Below, piece by piece: positions 36,935-46,161 of a stretch of DNA of 64,000 nt. This DNA is from JAWKOK01 sp963765875 (GTDB lineage Bacteria; Chloroflexota; Anaerolineae; Caldilineales; Caldilineaceae). The stretch spans positions 1-64,000 of the forward strand of contig CAVXYK010000021.1 in NCBI GenBank assembly GCA_963765875.1. Reading direction: 5' to 3'. The notes below the pieces were generated by a model. The model made no database searches and was not told where the DNA came from. It saw nothing but the letters and a program-made list of their open reading frames with translations. The position numbers and the translations under genes were made by a program. Each line of letters opens with the position of its first letter. Position 1 is the first letter of the stretch.

Positions 36935-37059
36935 CCGTATGACGGAATGCATCCGGCGCAAAAGCCGGTAAGGAGTCGGGTTTGGGCCAGAAGCCCGATC
37001 TATTGGGCAATCGGCAATGCTTGCCTGTGGCAATCCCGAATCGTTTTGCCAGACAGAAA

Positions 37060-37088
37060 GCCCCTGGAGTCGGTGAGACCCCAGGGGC
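37060..37088 (-). terminator. Terminator of hpf (may act on both strands)
   Basis: GCCCCTGG (37060-37067) pairs with CCAGGGGC (37081-37088). On the minus strand TTTCTGTCTGG follows, fitting the end of the hpf transcript. It also lies after the convergent isochorismatase-type gene. Confidence 0.6.
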
Positions 37089-37169
37089 GAAATTATCGTT
37101 TAAGATGTATGTCAGTTCCGAGGCAGTCGCAAGCGACGGACACAGTCCAGACTAGACCACACCGGGGCA

Positions 37170-37214
37170 AAACCACGTCGGGCTAAACCACGTCGGGCTA
37201 AACCACGTCGGGCT
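37170..37214. repeat. Three perfect 15-bp tandem repeats across the hpf stop codon
   Basis: AAACCACGTCGGGCT occurs at 37170-37184, 37185-37199 and 37200-37214. The third copy encodes the last residues (QPDVV) and the hpf stop lies at its junction with the second, so the coding end itself was duplicated outward. A fourth, degenerate unit may precede (GGGGCAAAACC). Confidence 0.8.
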
Positions 37215-37770
37215 GAAGCAGTCCGTAGTTTCCATCTTTGCGCCGGTAGATCACATTGGCGCTGTGGGTATCCGGGTTCATGTAGATGTAAAAATCATGC
37301 CCCAGCAACTCAAGTTGCTCCATCGCCTCCTCTTCGTCCATAGGCTCCAGCACGAATTGCTTGCGACGAACGATGGTAAGCTCTGCCTCCTCTTCTTCCA
37401 ATACATCCGCAGGGATACTCATTGCGGCGAGTTCAGCTTCGGCGCTGGCGGCTGCAGAGGCACGACGTTTGCTGTCGTAGCGTCGTCCCTTGAAGCGCCG
37501 GATCTGGCTGTAGATCTTGTCAACGGTGGCATCGATGGATGCAAAAATGTCGCTGGTCGATTCTTCGGCTCGCAAGATCTGACCGCCTGCCCACATGGTA
37601 ATTTGGGCAGTGTAACGATCCGATGCGGCGCGCGTGGGCGAGTGGGTCAACTCGGCCCGTACATCGGTAACGCCGGCCAGGTAGCGTTCGAGCTTGCCTA
37701 CCTTCTTCTCGACGTACTCGCGGATCCAATCATTAACCTCGACATTCCGGCCATGAACGATGATATCCAT
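37198..37770 (-). CDS. hpf: Ribosome hibernation-promoting factor, long form
   Basis: 190 residues. N-terminal HPF/YfiA domain (MDIIVHGRNVEVNDWIREYVEKKV, AELTHSPTRAA, DIFASIDATVDKIYSQIRRFK), linker, then the C-terminal dimerisation domain (VLEPMDEEEAMEQLELLGHDFYIYMN, ANVIYRRKDGNYGLLQP). The long form dimerises 70S ribosomes into 100S particles in stationary phase. AAAGGAGTAAG precedes the ATG. Its promoter (38202-38230) is ~430 bases upstream. Confidence 0.96.
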   Translation of the reverse strand: MDIIVHGRNVEVNDWIREYVEKKVGKLERYLAGVTDVRAELTHSPTRAASDRYTAQITMWAGGQILRAEESTSDIFASIDATVDKIYSQIRRFKGRRYDSKRRASAAASAEAELAAMSIPADVLEEEEAELTIVRRKQFVLEPMDEEEAMEQLELLGHDFYIYMNPDTHSANVIYRRKDGNYGLLQPDVV

Positions 37771-38201
37771 GGACTTACTCCTTTCTACTACAGATCGGTG
37801 CAGATAAGACGTTGAATTCGACCGGCGTTCTCAGGCGGTACGTTTGCGCCTATTGCCGGTCTGGCTCACCGTCATCTGCTGCTCTGTTTGCATCTGCCAA
37901 TGCCAAATACACGGCGCTGATCGGCCGTTGATGCCAGTAGGACCGACTAGAGAGTGCGGGTCGGCTGTATGGCGATGCAAGATTGAGGGAAGGAAGGTTT
38001 GTATGTTGTCATGGCTGCTTCCATTGCCGACCGCAGTGGCAATGTCGCTTTGGATGGTCTTGGCGTTTCGCGCAGGCATCGGCCGTTCGCCTGGACTGGA
38101 GAACCGAATCCAAAATCGATCGCCATCAGACGCGTCTGCCGAGTTGCTCTGTTGTTGTCATTTTGGGAAGCAAAGGAAGGAGCTTGTGCCAACATGGACC
38201 A
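37771..38201 (-). promoter_or_regulatory. ~430-base leader of hpf
   Basis: Between the promoter at 38202-38230 and the hpf start there is no convincing ORF on either strand and no repeat. A leader this long ahead of a growth-phase gene is a candidate for RNA-level control or for an unlisted small gene. I see no known riboswitch. Confidence 0.45.
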
Positions 38202-38230
38202 ATCATAGACCCATATTGAGGGATTGTCAA
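38202..38230 (-). promoter_or_regulatory. Promoter of hpf
   Basis: Minus strand: TTGACA (38230-38225), 17-bp spacer, TATGAT (38207-38202). It lies 64 bases after the comF stop, pointing to hpf. GGGACA-type words upstream on the same strand (38240-38275) are repeated and might bind a regulator. Confidence 0.7.
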
Positions 38231-38293
38231 CCACATTTTGTCCCTTCTTTTTAGTGACAAATGTCCCGTCTTGCGGTTGCGGCTGTGATCTAG

Positions 38294-39046
38294 TCACCGG
38301 TTCGGCCGTGGGACTGCGAGCGTCAACGCATTGACCGTTGCGGCGCCGGCTTCGAGCGCGGCTTCTGCACAGGCGCAGAGGGTGGCGCCCGTCGTGTAGA
38401 CATCATCGATAAGTAACAGATGTTTGCCGGCTAGTGGAGCAGGGGCTCTGAAAGCATCGGCCACATTCTGTCGTCGTGAAGCTGCATCCAGGCCAACTTG
38501 ATGCGGCGTATGCCGGACGCGTTGAAGGGCTTGTCTATCCATTGGCAGCTCAACGATGCGACAAAGATCGGCGGCCAACAGTTCAGACTGGTTGAAGCCG
38601 CGTTCACTTTGGCGATCTTCGTGTAGCGGAACGGGAACGACCAGGTCGACGCGAGAGGCAGGACGGGCCCAGCACGGTTTGACGTAGGCTGCGGCCATGT
38701 ATCGGGCCAGTGGCGTCGATAGTTCTGTGCAGCTTTCATATTTGAACGCGTGAATGGCCTGGCGAAGCGGGGCTTGGTGAAATGCAGCGGCCCGCACCTG
38801 TGACAACTTGAATGCGCGGCTGTCGCTGCAGAACGAGCAACTGTCGGTGGCGGTGGCCTGGGCACGGCCACATCGGCGACAGATCAGGTCACCCACCGGC
38901 TCGACGGATCGGGCGCAAGGCGGGCAGAGCCACGAACCCATCGCATCGCAACTAACGCAACGGGGTGGAAAGAGAAGATCGTGAACTTGTCGGCCAAGCA
39001 TGCGTACGCCGGTGAGCAGGACGGGGGATTGCCTGTTTGGGATCAT
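38294..39046 (-). CDS. comF: ComF-family phosphoribosyltransferase-like protein
   Basis: 250 residues. N-terminal zinc fingers LLFPPRCVSCDAMGSWLCPPC and CRRCGRAQ ... CSFC, then RQAIHAFKYE, VVPVPLHEDRQSERGFNQSELLA, the RRQNVADAF segment and PRPP-loop LLLIDDVYTTGATLCACAEAAL. ComF proteins support DNA uptake/competence in Firmicutes and occur widely. The Flp-like pilin gene lies just upstream on the same strand. Confidence 0.93.
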   Translation of the reverse strand: MIPNRQSPVLLTGVRMLGRQVHDLLFPPRCVSCDAMGSWLCPPCARSVEPVGDLICRRCGRAQATATDSCSFCSDSRAFKLSQVRAAAFHQAPLRQAIHAFKYESCTELSTPLARYMAAAYVKPCWARPASRVDLVVPVPLHEDRQSERGFNQSELLAADLCRIVELPMDRQALQRVRHTPHQVGLDAASRRQNVADAFRAPAPLAGKHLLLIDDVYTTGATLCACAEAALEAGAATVNALTLAVPRPNR

Positions 39047-39111
39047 CGGTATCCTAAATTTGGAGATCGGGTGGATTGTAGACAGCTAACTGCAGAGCGC
39101 AGCGTCAGGCG

Positions 39112-39279
39112 TCATCCAAGTTGTGTCGGGAACCAGGTCTGCATCAGATCATTGATGAATGTGCGCAGATCGTCGCCGAGGATCAACAAAATCGAGAGCA
39201 TGACAATGGCCAGCAAGATAATGATGAGCGCGTATTCGATGAAGCTTTGACCTGTGCGATCGGATGGCAATCGTGACAT
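39112..39279 (-). CDS. Flp-type mini-pilin-like protein
   Basis: 55 residues: MSRLPSDRTGQSFIEYALII followed by a hydrophobic helix (ILLAIVMLSILLILG) and a short polar tail ending TWFPTQLG. GQSFIEYALI is the Flp pilin pattern (G-cleavage site, Glu at +5 of the mature form, Tyr), seen also in single-gene Flp-like proteins of Chloroflexota. The prepilin peptidase and Tad machinery are not in the window. It is 66 bases upstream of comF on the same strand. AGAGAAA lies before the ATG. Confidence 0.8.
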   Translation of the reverse strand: MSRLPSDRTGQSFIEYALIIILLAIVMLSILLILGDDLRTFINDLMQTWFPTQLG

Positions 39280-39747
39280 GGTTTTCTCTGGGAATTCGCC
39301 TCTGAACCGTCGACACGTCCGAATATCTACCGCAGATATGGCTGAATGAGTTCAGCACAATAGAATTCTCCTGCGTCTGGTTCATAGTATCGCATTCGTC
39401 ACGAACTGGGCAAACCGCCAAGACGCAGACGCTCCATGCCAGTTTTGGGGATCTGCCGGCTCATGCGATGTACCATCCGGAAGATGCTCGCGATCCGAGC
39501 TGTCCATACGCTATGCATCGCACGAGTGGCCTCAAATCACGGTTTGACCCGGGCGTGATTGATCTGTTGCCATTGCGTGAATGGTCGGCATTGGCTGCGT
39601 ACAATATCGCGTTGGGGAGCAAACAGTTCAGATGATATAATCGATCTAGTGGTGTGAATGATCCCCTGAACCGGCTGTTCTTCGACACACCATCTTTGAG
39701 CGATCAAACCCAAAGCAGAACGTGCTCCCAGACTCACAGGAGAATGC
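39280..39747. other. 468-base gap, plus-strand promoter near its right end
   Basis: Between the mini-pilin (minus) and the zinc-ribbon gene (plus). Apart from the promoter at 39612-39641 I see no repeat, RNA or coding ORF. Confidence 0.45.
39612..39641 (+). promoter_or_regulatory. Promoter of the zinc-ribbon / beta-CASP gene pair
   Basis: TTGGGG (39612-39617), 18-bp spacer, perfect TATAAT (39636-39641), about 105 bases before the first start. Confidence 0.55.
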
Positions 39748-40452
39748 GTGGTGGCAACAGCGGCTGAACTATATGAGCTTCAAAGCACCGACACGATGTG
39801 GTTGAAGGTACGGCGTCGTTTGCTGCAAATCCAGGAGCAATTGGGTGAGAACGAAGAACTCCAAACTGCTCGTGGCAAGGTGGCCGATGCTGAGGCCCAA
39901 CTGCACCAGTGGCACGGTCAACAGAAGGACGCTGACCTGGAGCTACAGACGCTTCAAGAACGCATTGCCGACACGAACGAGCGGCTCATGAGTGGTCGAG
40001 TGACTAACCCGAAAGAGCTTGAATCTCTCCAGGCCAGCGTCGAATCGCTCAGCCGTCATGCGTCCGACGTAGAGGACAAGGGCGTGGAGGCACTGCTTGA
40101 GATCGAGACGTTGACTGAACAACTAGCTGCCGACCAGGTGAAGTTGTCCGAAATCGAAACGGCATGGAAGGCCGGCCAGGCTGATCTCCTCGAAGAGGAG
40201 AAAAAGATGAAGCGCAATTATCTTATCTTGAAGAAGCGCCGCGAGAGCATTGCGCAGGCCATGGATGCAGATTCGTTGGCGGAATATGAGCGCCTGCGCA
40301 AACGCAAAGGCGGGGTGGCCGTCACCAAAGTTGCCGGAGAAAACTGTGAGGCCTGTGGCGTGAAACTGCCGACAGGCGTGATCAGCGCTGCGTTGTCCCA
40401 GCAGAGTCTGGTCATCTGCACAAGCTGCGGTCGCATTCTGTTCGGCGGCTAG
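39748..40452 (+). CDS. Coiled-coil protein with C4 zinc ribbon
   Basis: 234 residues. A long charged coiled coil (~1-180) ends in a zinc ribbon with ENCEACGVKLPTG and VICTSCGRILFGG (two CxxC pairs, ~203-232). This matches the CT398-like/C4-type zinc-ribbon family, proposed to bind nucleic acid. The ORF start is GTG with AGGAGA upstream; the family's N-terminal LxxLQxxD (YELQSTDT) supports it. Thirteen bases before the nuclease gene, likely co-transcribed. Confidence 0.87.
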   Translation: MVATAAELYELQSTDTMWLKVRRRLLQIQEQLGENEELQTARGKVADAEAQLHQWHGQQKDADLELQTLQERIADTNERLMSGRVTNPKELESLQASVESLSRHASDVEDKGVEALLEIETLTEQLAADQVKLSEIETAWKAGQADLLEEEKKMKRNYLILKKRRESIAQAMDADSLAEYERLRKRKGGVAVTKVAGENCEACGVKLPTGVISAALSQQSLVICTSCGRILFGG

Positions 40453-40465
40453 GAACGTCCCTACT

Positions 40466-41875
40466 ATGAAGATTACTCTCCTCGGCGCGGCCGGCGATGT
40501 GACCGGATCGGCCTATCTCGTGCAGACCTCCCGCTCGACCGTGCTGGTTGATTTCGGTATGTTTCAGGGTGGACCGGAGCTGGAAGCGAAGAATATCCTG
40601 CCGGATCAGCTCACGATTTCTGAACTGGACGCGGTTGTCCTCACCCATGCTCACTTGGACCATTCAGGACGGCTACCATTGCTCGCCGTTGCAGGCTATC
40701 GTGGGCCTGTCTACGCGACGCCTGCCACGATTGAGATGGCATCGCTGATTCTACGCGATTCGGCAAAGATTCAGGAGTCGGACGCTCACCGGGCCAATCG
40801 CAAACGACGCCAAGCCGGGCAAGAGGAGATTCCACCGCTCTACGATAGCGACGATGTGGAGGCCGTACTCGTGCTCATGCGAGATGCGCCGTACGATCTG
40901 CCCGTTCCCGTGGCTCCCGGCACAAAGGTCCAGTTTGTCGAGGCCGGGCACATGCTCGGATCGACCAGTATCAAGATGACGGTGACCGAGCGCGAGACAG
41001 ATGGGGTGGATGAGATCGACAAGGTGATCGTCTTCTCCGGCGACATCGGCCCGAGTGGAGCGCCCTGGCTCCGCGATGCATCGCCGTTTCAGCAGGCTGA
41101 TCTGGTCTTCTTGGAATCAACATACGGCGATCGTGATCATCGCTCGCTGCGCAACACGTTGGATGAAGGCCGCGAGATCATCAAGACAGCCGTTGCCCGG
41201 AAGGGTGCAATTTTGGTGCCGGCCTTTGCCGTTGGCCGCTCGCAGCAACTGCTCTATCACGTGACCGCACTCTTCCGCGATAAGATTGTGCCGCGCTTTC
41301 CGCTCTTTTTAGACAGCCCCATGGCCATCGCTGCCACCCGCATCTACGCCAAGCACCCGGAACTCTATGATGAAGAAGCCATGGAACTGATTCGAGCGGG
41401 CGATCTGCAGGAGGACCTGCAGTCAGTTCGTATCGCTGAGACAGCTGAACAGTCTAAGCTGATCAACGAGATGGATGGGCCATTCATGGTGATTGCCAGT
41501 TCCGGTATGTGTACGTCGGGACGCATCGTACACCATTTGCGCAATCGATTGTGGCAACCTGATGCGACCGTCATCATCGTCGGCTATCAGTCGCGTGGAT
41601 CGTTGGGTCGTGAACTGGTCGATGGCGCCAAACGTGTGCGGATATTTGGCGAAGAGATCGACGTCAACGCGCGGATTCATACACTTGGCGGTTTTAGCGC
41701 CCACGCCGGCCAGACGGAACTCCTGCGTTGGTACAATTCGCTGGCCTCGTCCAATCCACGGGTGGTGTTGACGCATGGTGAATCAGACGGTAGAAGCGCA
41801 CTTGCCGGAAAGCTGGCGCAGCGTCATGGCGTAGATGCCCAAGTGCCGATGCTAGGTGATGTGATTTCGATATAG
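40466..41875 (+). CDS. Metallo-beta-lactamase/beta-CASP RNA-processing nuclease
   Basis: 469 residues. MBL motifs: LTHAHLDHSGRLPLL (HxHxDH, ~58-72), EAGHMLGSTSIKM, VFSGDIG; beta-CASP motifs: LESTYGDRDH, VPAFAVGRSQQLLY, IASSGMCTSGRIVHHL, FSAHAGQTELLRW and VVLTHGE. Resembles bacterial and archaeal CPSF73-like (YSH1-type) endo/exoribonucleases. A ~35-residue insert with RANRKRRQAGQEE follows the first helix of the MBL half. Pairs with the nucleic-acid-binding-like zinc-ribbon protein upstream. Confidence 0.93.
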   Translation: MKITLLGAAGDVTGSAYLVQTSRSTVLVDFGMFQGGPELEAKNILPDQLTISELDAVVLTHAHLDHSGRLPLLAVAGYRGPVYATPATIEMASLILRDSAKIQESDAHRANRKRRQAGQEEIPPLYDSDDVEAVLVLMRDAPYDLPVPVAPGTKVQFVEAGHMLGSTSIKMTVTERETDGVDEIDKVIVFSGDIGPSGAPWLRDASPFQQADLVFLESTYGDRDHRSLRNTLDEGREIIKTAVARKGAILVPAFAVGRSQQLLYHVTALFRDKIVPRFPLFLDSPMAIAATRIYAKHPELYDEEAMELIRAGDLQEDLQSVRIAETAEQSKLINEMDGPFMVIASSGMCTSGRIVHHLRNRLWQPDATVIIVGYQSRGSLGRELVDGAKRVRIFGEEIDVNARIHTLGGFSAHAGQTELLRWYNSLASSNPRVVLTHGESDGRSALAGKLAQRHGVDAQVPMLGDVISI

Positions 41876-41938
41876 CGCGTCTACATGAGTGTCGCCAAGC
41901 GAAATTCCTAATGCTTCAACAGATGTGAGAGCGATTCC

Positions 41939-42739
41939 ATGACAACGCAGAGCAAAGACCCGGAGCGGCCTGAAACTGATTGGCCGGTTGAGATCTCGCC
42001 CGAAAGCCCGTACGAACTGTTCATCCTTTCAGTGAGTGTGATGGCTCTTGCCGTTATCACTCTGTACCTGTTTTTTCCGCTGCCGATTGAGATTCGTCAG
42101 ATTCTTGCAATCGTTGACGTAAGTATCTGCGCGGTCTTTCTGATTGACTTCTTTCGCAGTCTATTCCTGGCTCCGCGCAAGTTGCACTACTTACTGCGTT
42201 GGGGATGGATCGACTTCCTGGGGAGCATGCCTTTTCATCCGCTTTTTCGCCTGCTGCGGATCGCTCGTATCTTGATCGCTGCACGTAACCTCTATGGCAT
42301 GCCGTTACGCGAGATTTTCAGGGAAGTTCGCGTTCGACGGGCACAGAGCACTTTGTTCATCATGCTTTTCACAATGTACCTAGTCATCACGATCTCGAGC
42401 AGCATAGTCGTCATGGCTGAGGTAAGAGCACCCAATGCCAACATTGAGACTGGCGCTGAGTCGCTGTGGTGGGCGTTCGTCACGGTGACGACTGTCGGGT
42501 ATGGCGACTATTTCCCCATCACCGGTGTCGGACGATTCTTTGCCGGCGTGCTGATGATCTTTGGCGTAGGGCTGTTCACGGTTCTCACCAGCTACATTGC
42601 CAAGACGTTCATCAGACCGGGGCGAAACGATGGCCTGGGTCGGTCCGCCGAAGACAATGTGGATTCGGAGCGGCTGGCCAAGATTCAGGTAGAACTGGCC
42701 GAAATCAAGCAGATGTTGTCCGAACTCCAGAAAGAATGA
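41939..42739 (+). CDS. Voltage-gated-like potassium channel
   Basis: 266 residues, six-TM layout: S1-S3 at ~28-48, ~55-75 and ~88-98; S4-like LFRLLRIARILIAAR with Arg every third residue (~102-116); S5 (~137-160); pore loop with selectivity filter TVTTVGYGD (~172-180); S6 (~190-210). A short cytoplasmic coiled coil ends the protein (LAKIQVELAEIKQMLSELQ), likely for tetramer assembly. No RCK or cyclic-nucleotide domain. Convergent with the subtilase, 40 bases apart. Confidence 0.93.
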   Translation: MTTQSKDPERPETDWPVEISPESPYELFILSVSVMALAVITLYLFFPLPIEIRQILAIVDVSICAVFLIDFFRSLFLAPRKLHYLLRWGWIDFLGSMPFHPLFRLLRIARILIAARNLYGMPLREIFREVRVRRAQSTLFIMLFTMYLVITISSSIVVMAEVRAPNANIETGAESLWWAFVTVTTVGYGDYFPITGVGRFFAGVLMIFGVGLFTVLTSYIAKTFIRPGRNDGLGRSAEDNVDSERLAKIQVELAEIKQMLSELQKE

Positions 42740-42779
42740 TCTGTCGTTGCCGGCGGACCCTATGCGCTCTTCTAGAAGG

Positions 42780-45700
42780 TCATTCTCGAGCACATATCAC
42801 TGGCAGGTAGTTCTTGAAAGGCCATTCGTAGCGGACTTCGATGATCTCGGCTCGATCACCTGATCGGTTGTGATGATGAAGCAAGAGCAGATTCGGGCTA
42901 TCTCCGCTGATCGTGACGTTGTCCGAGTCAAGCTGCAGGCCAATCGAGGCTCCATCACGGTCATCGAAAATCGGTGCACGCTCGTTGTGGCTGAACAGGT
43001 CAATCACCTTGGCGGTCAAATCGTACTGTAGCAAGGGTGTAGTTTCCACGAACACGCCTGACACGCGATTTACGCTATGAATCCGATAGGAAAAATCGGT
43101 GTCTGCGTTGGACAGCCCGATGTCAACGGCATCGACCGGCAAGATCATCATGTTGGTGTTGAACAGGTTGGTGTCAACCTCGTTCGATGGCCGCACGTTC
43201 AGCAGTTGCGGTTTAGAATATTGTCCCGTTCTGAGATCCTCAACAACGGCAACAAAGGAATCACTGACCTGGTTACTTCCAAGATAGTTTTTTGCATCCG
43301 AGTTGAAAAGCCGGTACTCGGAGAGGCCATCGTCATCCGTGTCAATGTAGATGTCGAAGGCAACTTGATTCGGGGTTGACCAATCTGCGTAGGTGCTGAT
43401 ACCGAAGTAGATGGTTGCATCATCGACCTTGCCTGATTGAACGACTGCCAGGTTGTCGGTGATACCCACGTATTGGACGTCTGCAAAGCTGCTGTCATTG
43501 CTGGTTAGTTTGCCCGGGCTGCTGTGCTGTAGCTCAAATCCACTCACGAGCGACGAGTATCCCACTGGCGGATCTTCTGCCGCCAACTCATGACCGACCA
43601 GGGTCAGTATCTGGTGATCGTCGTCTGCGTCGCCAAAGGTAAGCAATGAGTTCGCGGCGCGCATATCGGACACAGGCTTGGGCGCTGCATAGACTGGCAC
43701 GTGCAGAACGGCCGGTGTCGCAGCCAGTTGGCTGCTCAATGATCGGGCTTCCGCCTTGGTCGTCGCAACTCGCAGTTGAAGCGAACCGCTGATCAAGAAG
43801 GGCTCATCCGCTTGGCTCAGCGTCACAACCCCGGTAATGGGCGACGCCGCATCTATCCAGCCGACAGGAATATCAAGGTTGTAGACGGAACTTCCGTCAG
43901 TGGACACCCGGCCACTTAGCATTTGGATCGTTTCTATCTCTTCTGGGGCAAAATCAGCCAGGTAGATCGTGTAGCCGAGCTGCATCGTCAGGGGATCGTA
44001 ACGAAACTCGGCGCTTGTATTCGGCAACAGCATGGAATTTTCGTCCAGAACTGGTGTGGATCGCAGGAGTCCATCCTCCGGCCAGAGAATGACATCACCA
44101 GATTCTTCGCTCAACCATTGACGTGGCTGGCTCTGCGAGTCGCCAACGTTTGGGGCACGAGTATGGCGCATCTCGGCGGCGATGGTGGACATAAGAATCG
44201 GTATGCTGGCAGATCCGCGTGCGGGGATCGTCACACGGTCACGGTCAAGTGAGAAGCTCACTCCCGGCGTGTCAACCGTTGTATGAATGGTCAGCAGATA
44301 GCTCACAGGGTCTTCGGCCCTGTTGAGGATGCGCAGGTTCTTCACTCCTGTTTTGCTGTCGGTCACCTCTGGTGCGCCGAATGAGATGCTTACCGCACCC
44401 GGATCATCCCCGTTGAATGCGATCACATCTGTATTCAGTGCATTGGCCAGGTCGAGGACGCCGCTGCCGATTCGCGTCGGGCCATAGGCGTAGCCTTGTT
44501 CATTGCCTAAGGCAGGCGCCGGACTTCGTATGCGTGCAGTGTTCATCACCAACGCCTTCAATTCCTCAACACGCCAGCCAGGATAGGCCTCACGCAACAG
44601 CGCCATGGCCCCAGCAACATGCGGGGCCGCCATCGAGGTGCCGGACAACAGCCTTGAGTCGATGCCGGGCGCACCCGCTCGGGCAGAACGGATATTCGTG
44701 CCGGGGGCTGAAATATCCGGTTTCAGGCCGGCGTCGCCGGGGCGGGGACCGCGAGAGGTGAATGATGCGGCGAACCCTTGCATGCCCGTGCGCTCGTGGT
44801 CGTTGATTGCTGCCACGCTGATCGCACGGGTCGAGACAGCGGGCGAGCCTGTGACATAGTAGACGTCGCCCTCATTGCCTGCGGATGCGACAACGATCAC
44901 GCCGATCTGTGCGGCATTGTCGCTGGCAATCACTGTCGGGTCGGTCAGCGATCCGTAGCTTGATCCAAGCGACATATTGATTACGTCGACATGATCGGAG
45001 AAGTCGCCGTCCTGGTTTGGATCGACTGCCCACTCAATGGCGCGTACAGTTAGGTTGCTGCTGCCCTGGCAGCCGAAGACTTTTAGGGCAATGAGTTTTG
45101 CCGCCGGTGCAACGCCTGGCCCAATTCTGAACACTTGGGAGAATGTGGTCTCGTCGAAGGGGCCGTCGTAGCTTACCGGCGTAAAACCGCCTGAAATGCC
45201 GGTGCCGGCCGCTGTGCCCGCGACGTGGGTCCCATGTCCGTAACAGTCCATTGGGTCTGGGTCCGGATGGGGAAAAGGGTTGTAGTTCAGACTGTCCGGG
45301 TCAGCATCATAACCGTCACCGGCAAAATCATAGCCGGCGACTACTTTGGGGCCGGGGAACCCGGACACGTCACCGATGATTTCAGGGTCGTTGCCGGCGT
45401 AGTCTCCAGTCCCATTGAAGTTGGCATGCAGATAGTCGATGCCCGTGTCGATAATGGCGATGGTCACCCCTTTACCGTTGACGGGATCAGCGCCGATGCC
45501 GGCCCAAGCGGCCGGCGCATTGACGAATGGGACGCTACGCGTGTGATCTGGCGTCATGGGCGTCAGCTCGTGCACTTGGGCAACGCTTTCCATGGATAGC
45601 AAGGTGTCGATCTGGTCATGAGCGATGGAGACGGCGATGCCGTTGTAGACGCGTTGCACACGGAAGATCTCTTCGGCGCCGAGCTGATCCAGCACCGAAA

Positions 45701-46019
45701 GGAGTGACAGTTGCGATGCTTCCACCGATGTGAGGTGTGCTTTTGTCACAGCGGCGATCTGGTCAGCGTTGGCTGCGCTAACGGCCTCGGCTGCGTAAAT
45801 CTGGGCGGCCGGCGGCATGTCCAGTTCGATCATGACCTGGATGCGGCGTCGGCTTTCGCTTTGCGCGCGCATCCCCACATCGACCGTTGAGCGCATCGTG
45901 TGGTCGGTCTCGCTGTGCGCCGCTACGAGTGTATCGGTTTGATAAATGGCGCCGGCAACCAGCGCCGCAGTGAAAATTGTGATGGCGCAAATCTTGCGCC
46001 AAGAGGGCTTCTGGATCAT
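42780..46019 (-). CDS. Secreted subtilisin-like serine protease (S8)
   Basis: 1079 residues. Signal/anchor segment ICAITIFTAALVAGAIYQ near the N-terminus, an inhibitor-I9-like propeptide (~60-150), then the S8 domain: catalytic Asp in VTIAIIDTGIDYLHANF, His in DCYGHGTHVAGTAAGTG, Ser in LLSGTSMAAPHVAGAMALL, oxyanion Asn in VVASAGNEGD. A PA-like/fibronectin-type C-terminal region of ~500 residues follows with no recognised anchor. The ATG at 46019 is preferred over a TTG 39 bases upstream. It diverges from a secreted nuclease, so both look like extracellular degradation enzymes. Confidence 0.92.
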   Translation of the reverse strand: MIQKPSWRKICAITIFTAALVAGAIYQTDTLVAAHSETDHTMRSTVDVGMRAQSESRRRIQVMIELDMPPAAQIYAAEAVSAANADQIAAVTKAHLTSVEASQLSLLSVLDQLGAEEIFRVQRVYNGIAVSIAHDQIDTLLSMESVAQVHELTPMTPDHTRSVPFVNAPAAWAGIGADPVNGKGVTIAIIDTGIDYLHANFNGTGDYAGNDPEIIGDVSGFPGPKVVAGYDFAGDGYDADPDSLNYNPFPHPDPDPMDCYGHGTHVAGTAAGTGISGGFTPVSYDGPFDETTFSQVFRIGPGVAPAAKLIALKVFGCQGSSNLTVRAIEWAVDPNQDGDFSDHVDVINMSLGSSYGSLTDPTVIASDNAAQIGVIVVASAGNEGDVYYVTGSPAVSTRAISVAAINDHERTGMQGFAASFTSRGPRPGDAGLKPDISAPGTNIRSARAGAPGIDSRLLSGTSMAAPHVAGAMALLREAYPGWRVEELKALVMNTARIRSPAPALGNEQGYAYGPTRIGSGVLDLANALNTDVIAFNGDDPGAVSISFGAPEVTDSKTGVKNLRILNRAEDPVSYLLTIHTTVDTPGVSFSLDRDRVTIPARGSASIPILMSTIAAEMRHTRAPNVGDSQSQPRQWLSEESGDVILWPEDGLLRSTPVLDENSMLLPNTSAEFRYDPLTMQLGYTIYLADFAPEEIETIQMLSGRVSTDGSSVYNLDIPVGWIDAASPITGVVTLSQADEPFLISGSLQLRVATTKAEARSLSSQLAATPAVLHVPVYAAPKPVSDMRAANSLLTFGDADDDHQILTLVGHELAAEDPPVGYSSLVSGFELQHSSPGKLTSNDSSFADVQYVGITDNLAVVQSGKVDDATIYFGISTYADWSTPNQVAFDIYIDTDDDGLSEYRLFNSDAKNYLGSNQVSDSFVAVVEDLRTGQYSKPQLLNVRPSNEVDTNLFNTNMMILPVDAVDIGLSNADTDFSYRIHSVNRVSGVFVETTPLLQYDLTAKVIDLFSHNERAPIFDDRDGASIGLQLDSDNVTISGDSPNLLLLHHHNRSGDRAEIIEVRYEWPFKNYLPVICARE

Positions 46020-46090
46020 TTCTGTGCTCGCATTTCGGTCATGTTGAGGAGGATGCAACTTTGCCGGTGCAGCCGGGCGATTTGACCCTT

Positions 46091-46119
46091 TTGACCTGTG
46101 TCACGCCGAATAGTACAAT
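46091..46119 (+). promoter_or_regulatory. Promoter of the secreted nuclease gene
   Basis: TTGACC (46091-46096), 17-bp spacer, TACAAT (46114-46119), about 40 bases before the start at 46162. Confidence 0.65.
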
Positions 46120-46161
46120 GACTTTCCAATCATGATCTCCCACAGAATAGACGAGAGACAA

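Noticed and set aside
37170..37214. CRISPR array
   Set aside because: Three directly joined 15-bp units without spacers; no cas genes anywhere in the window.
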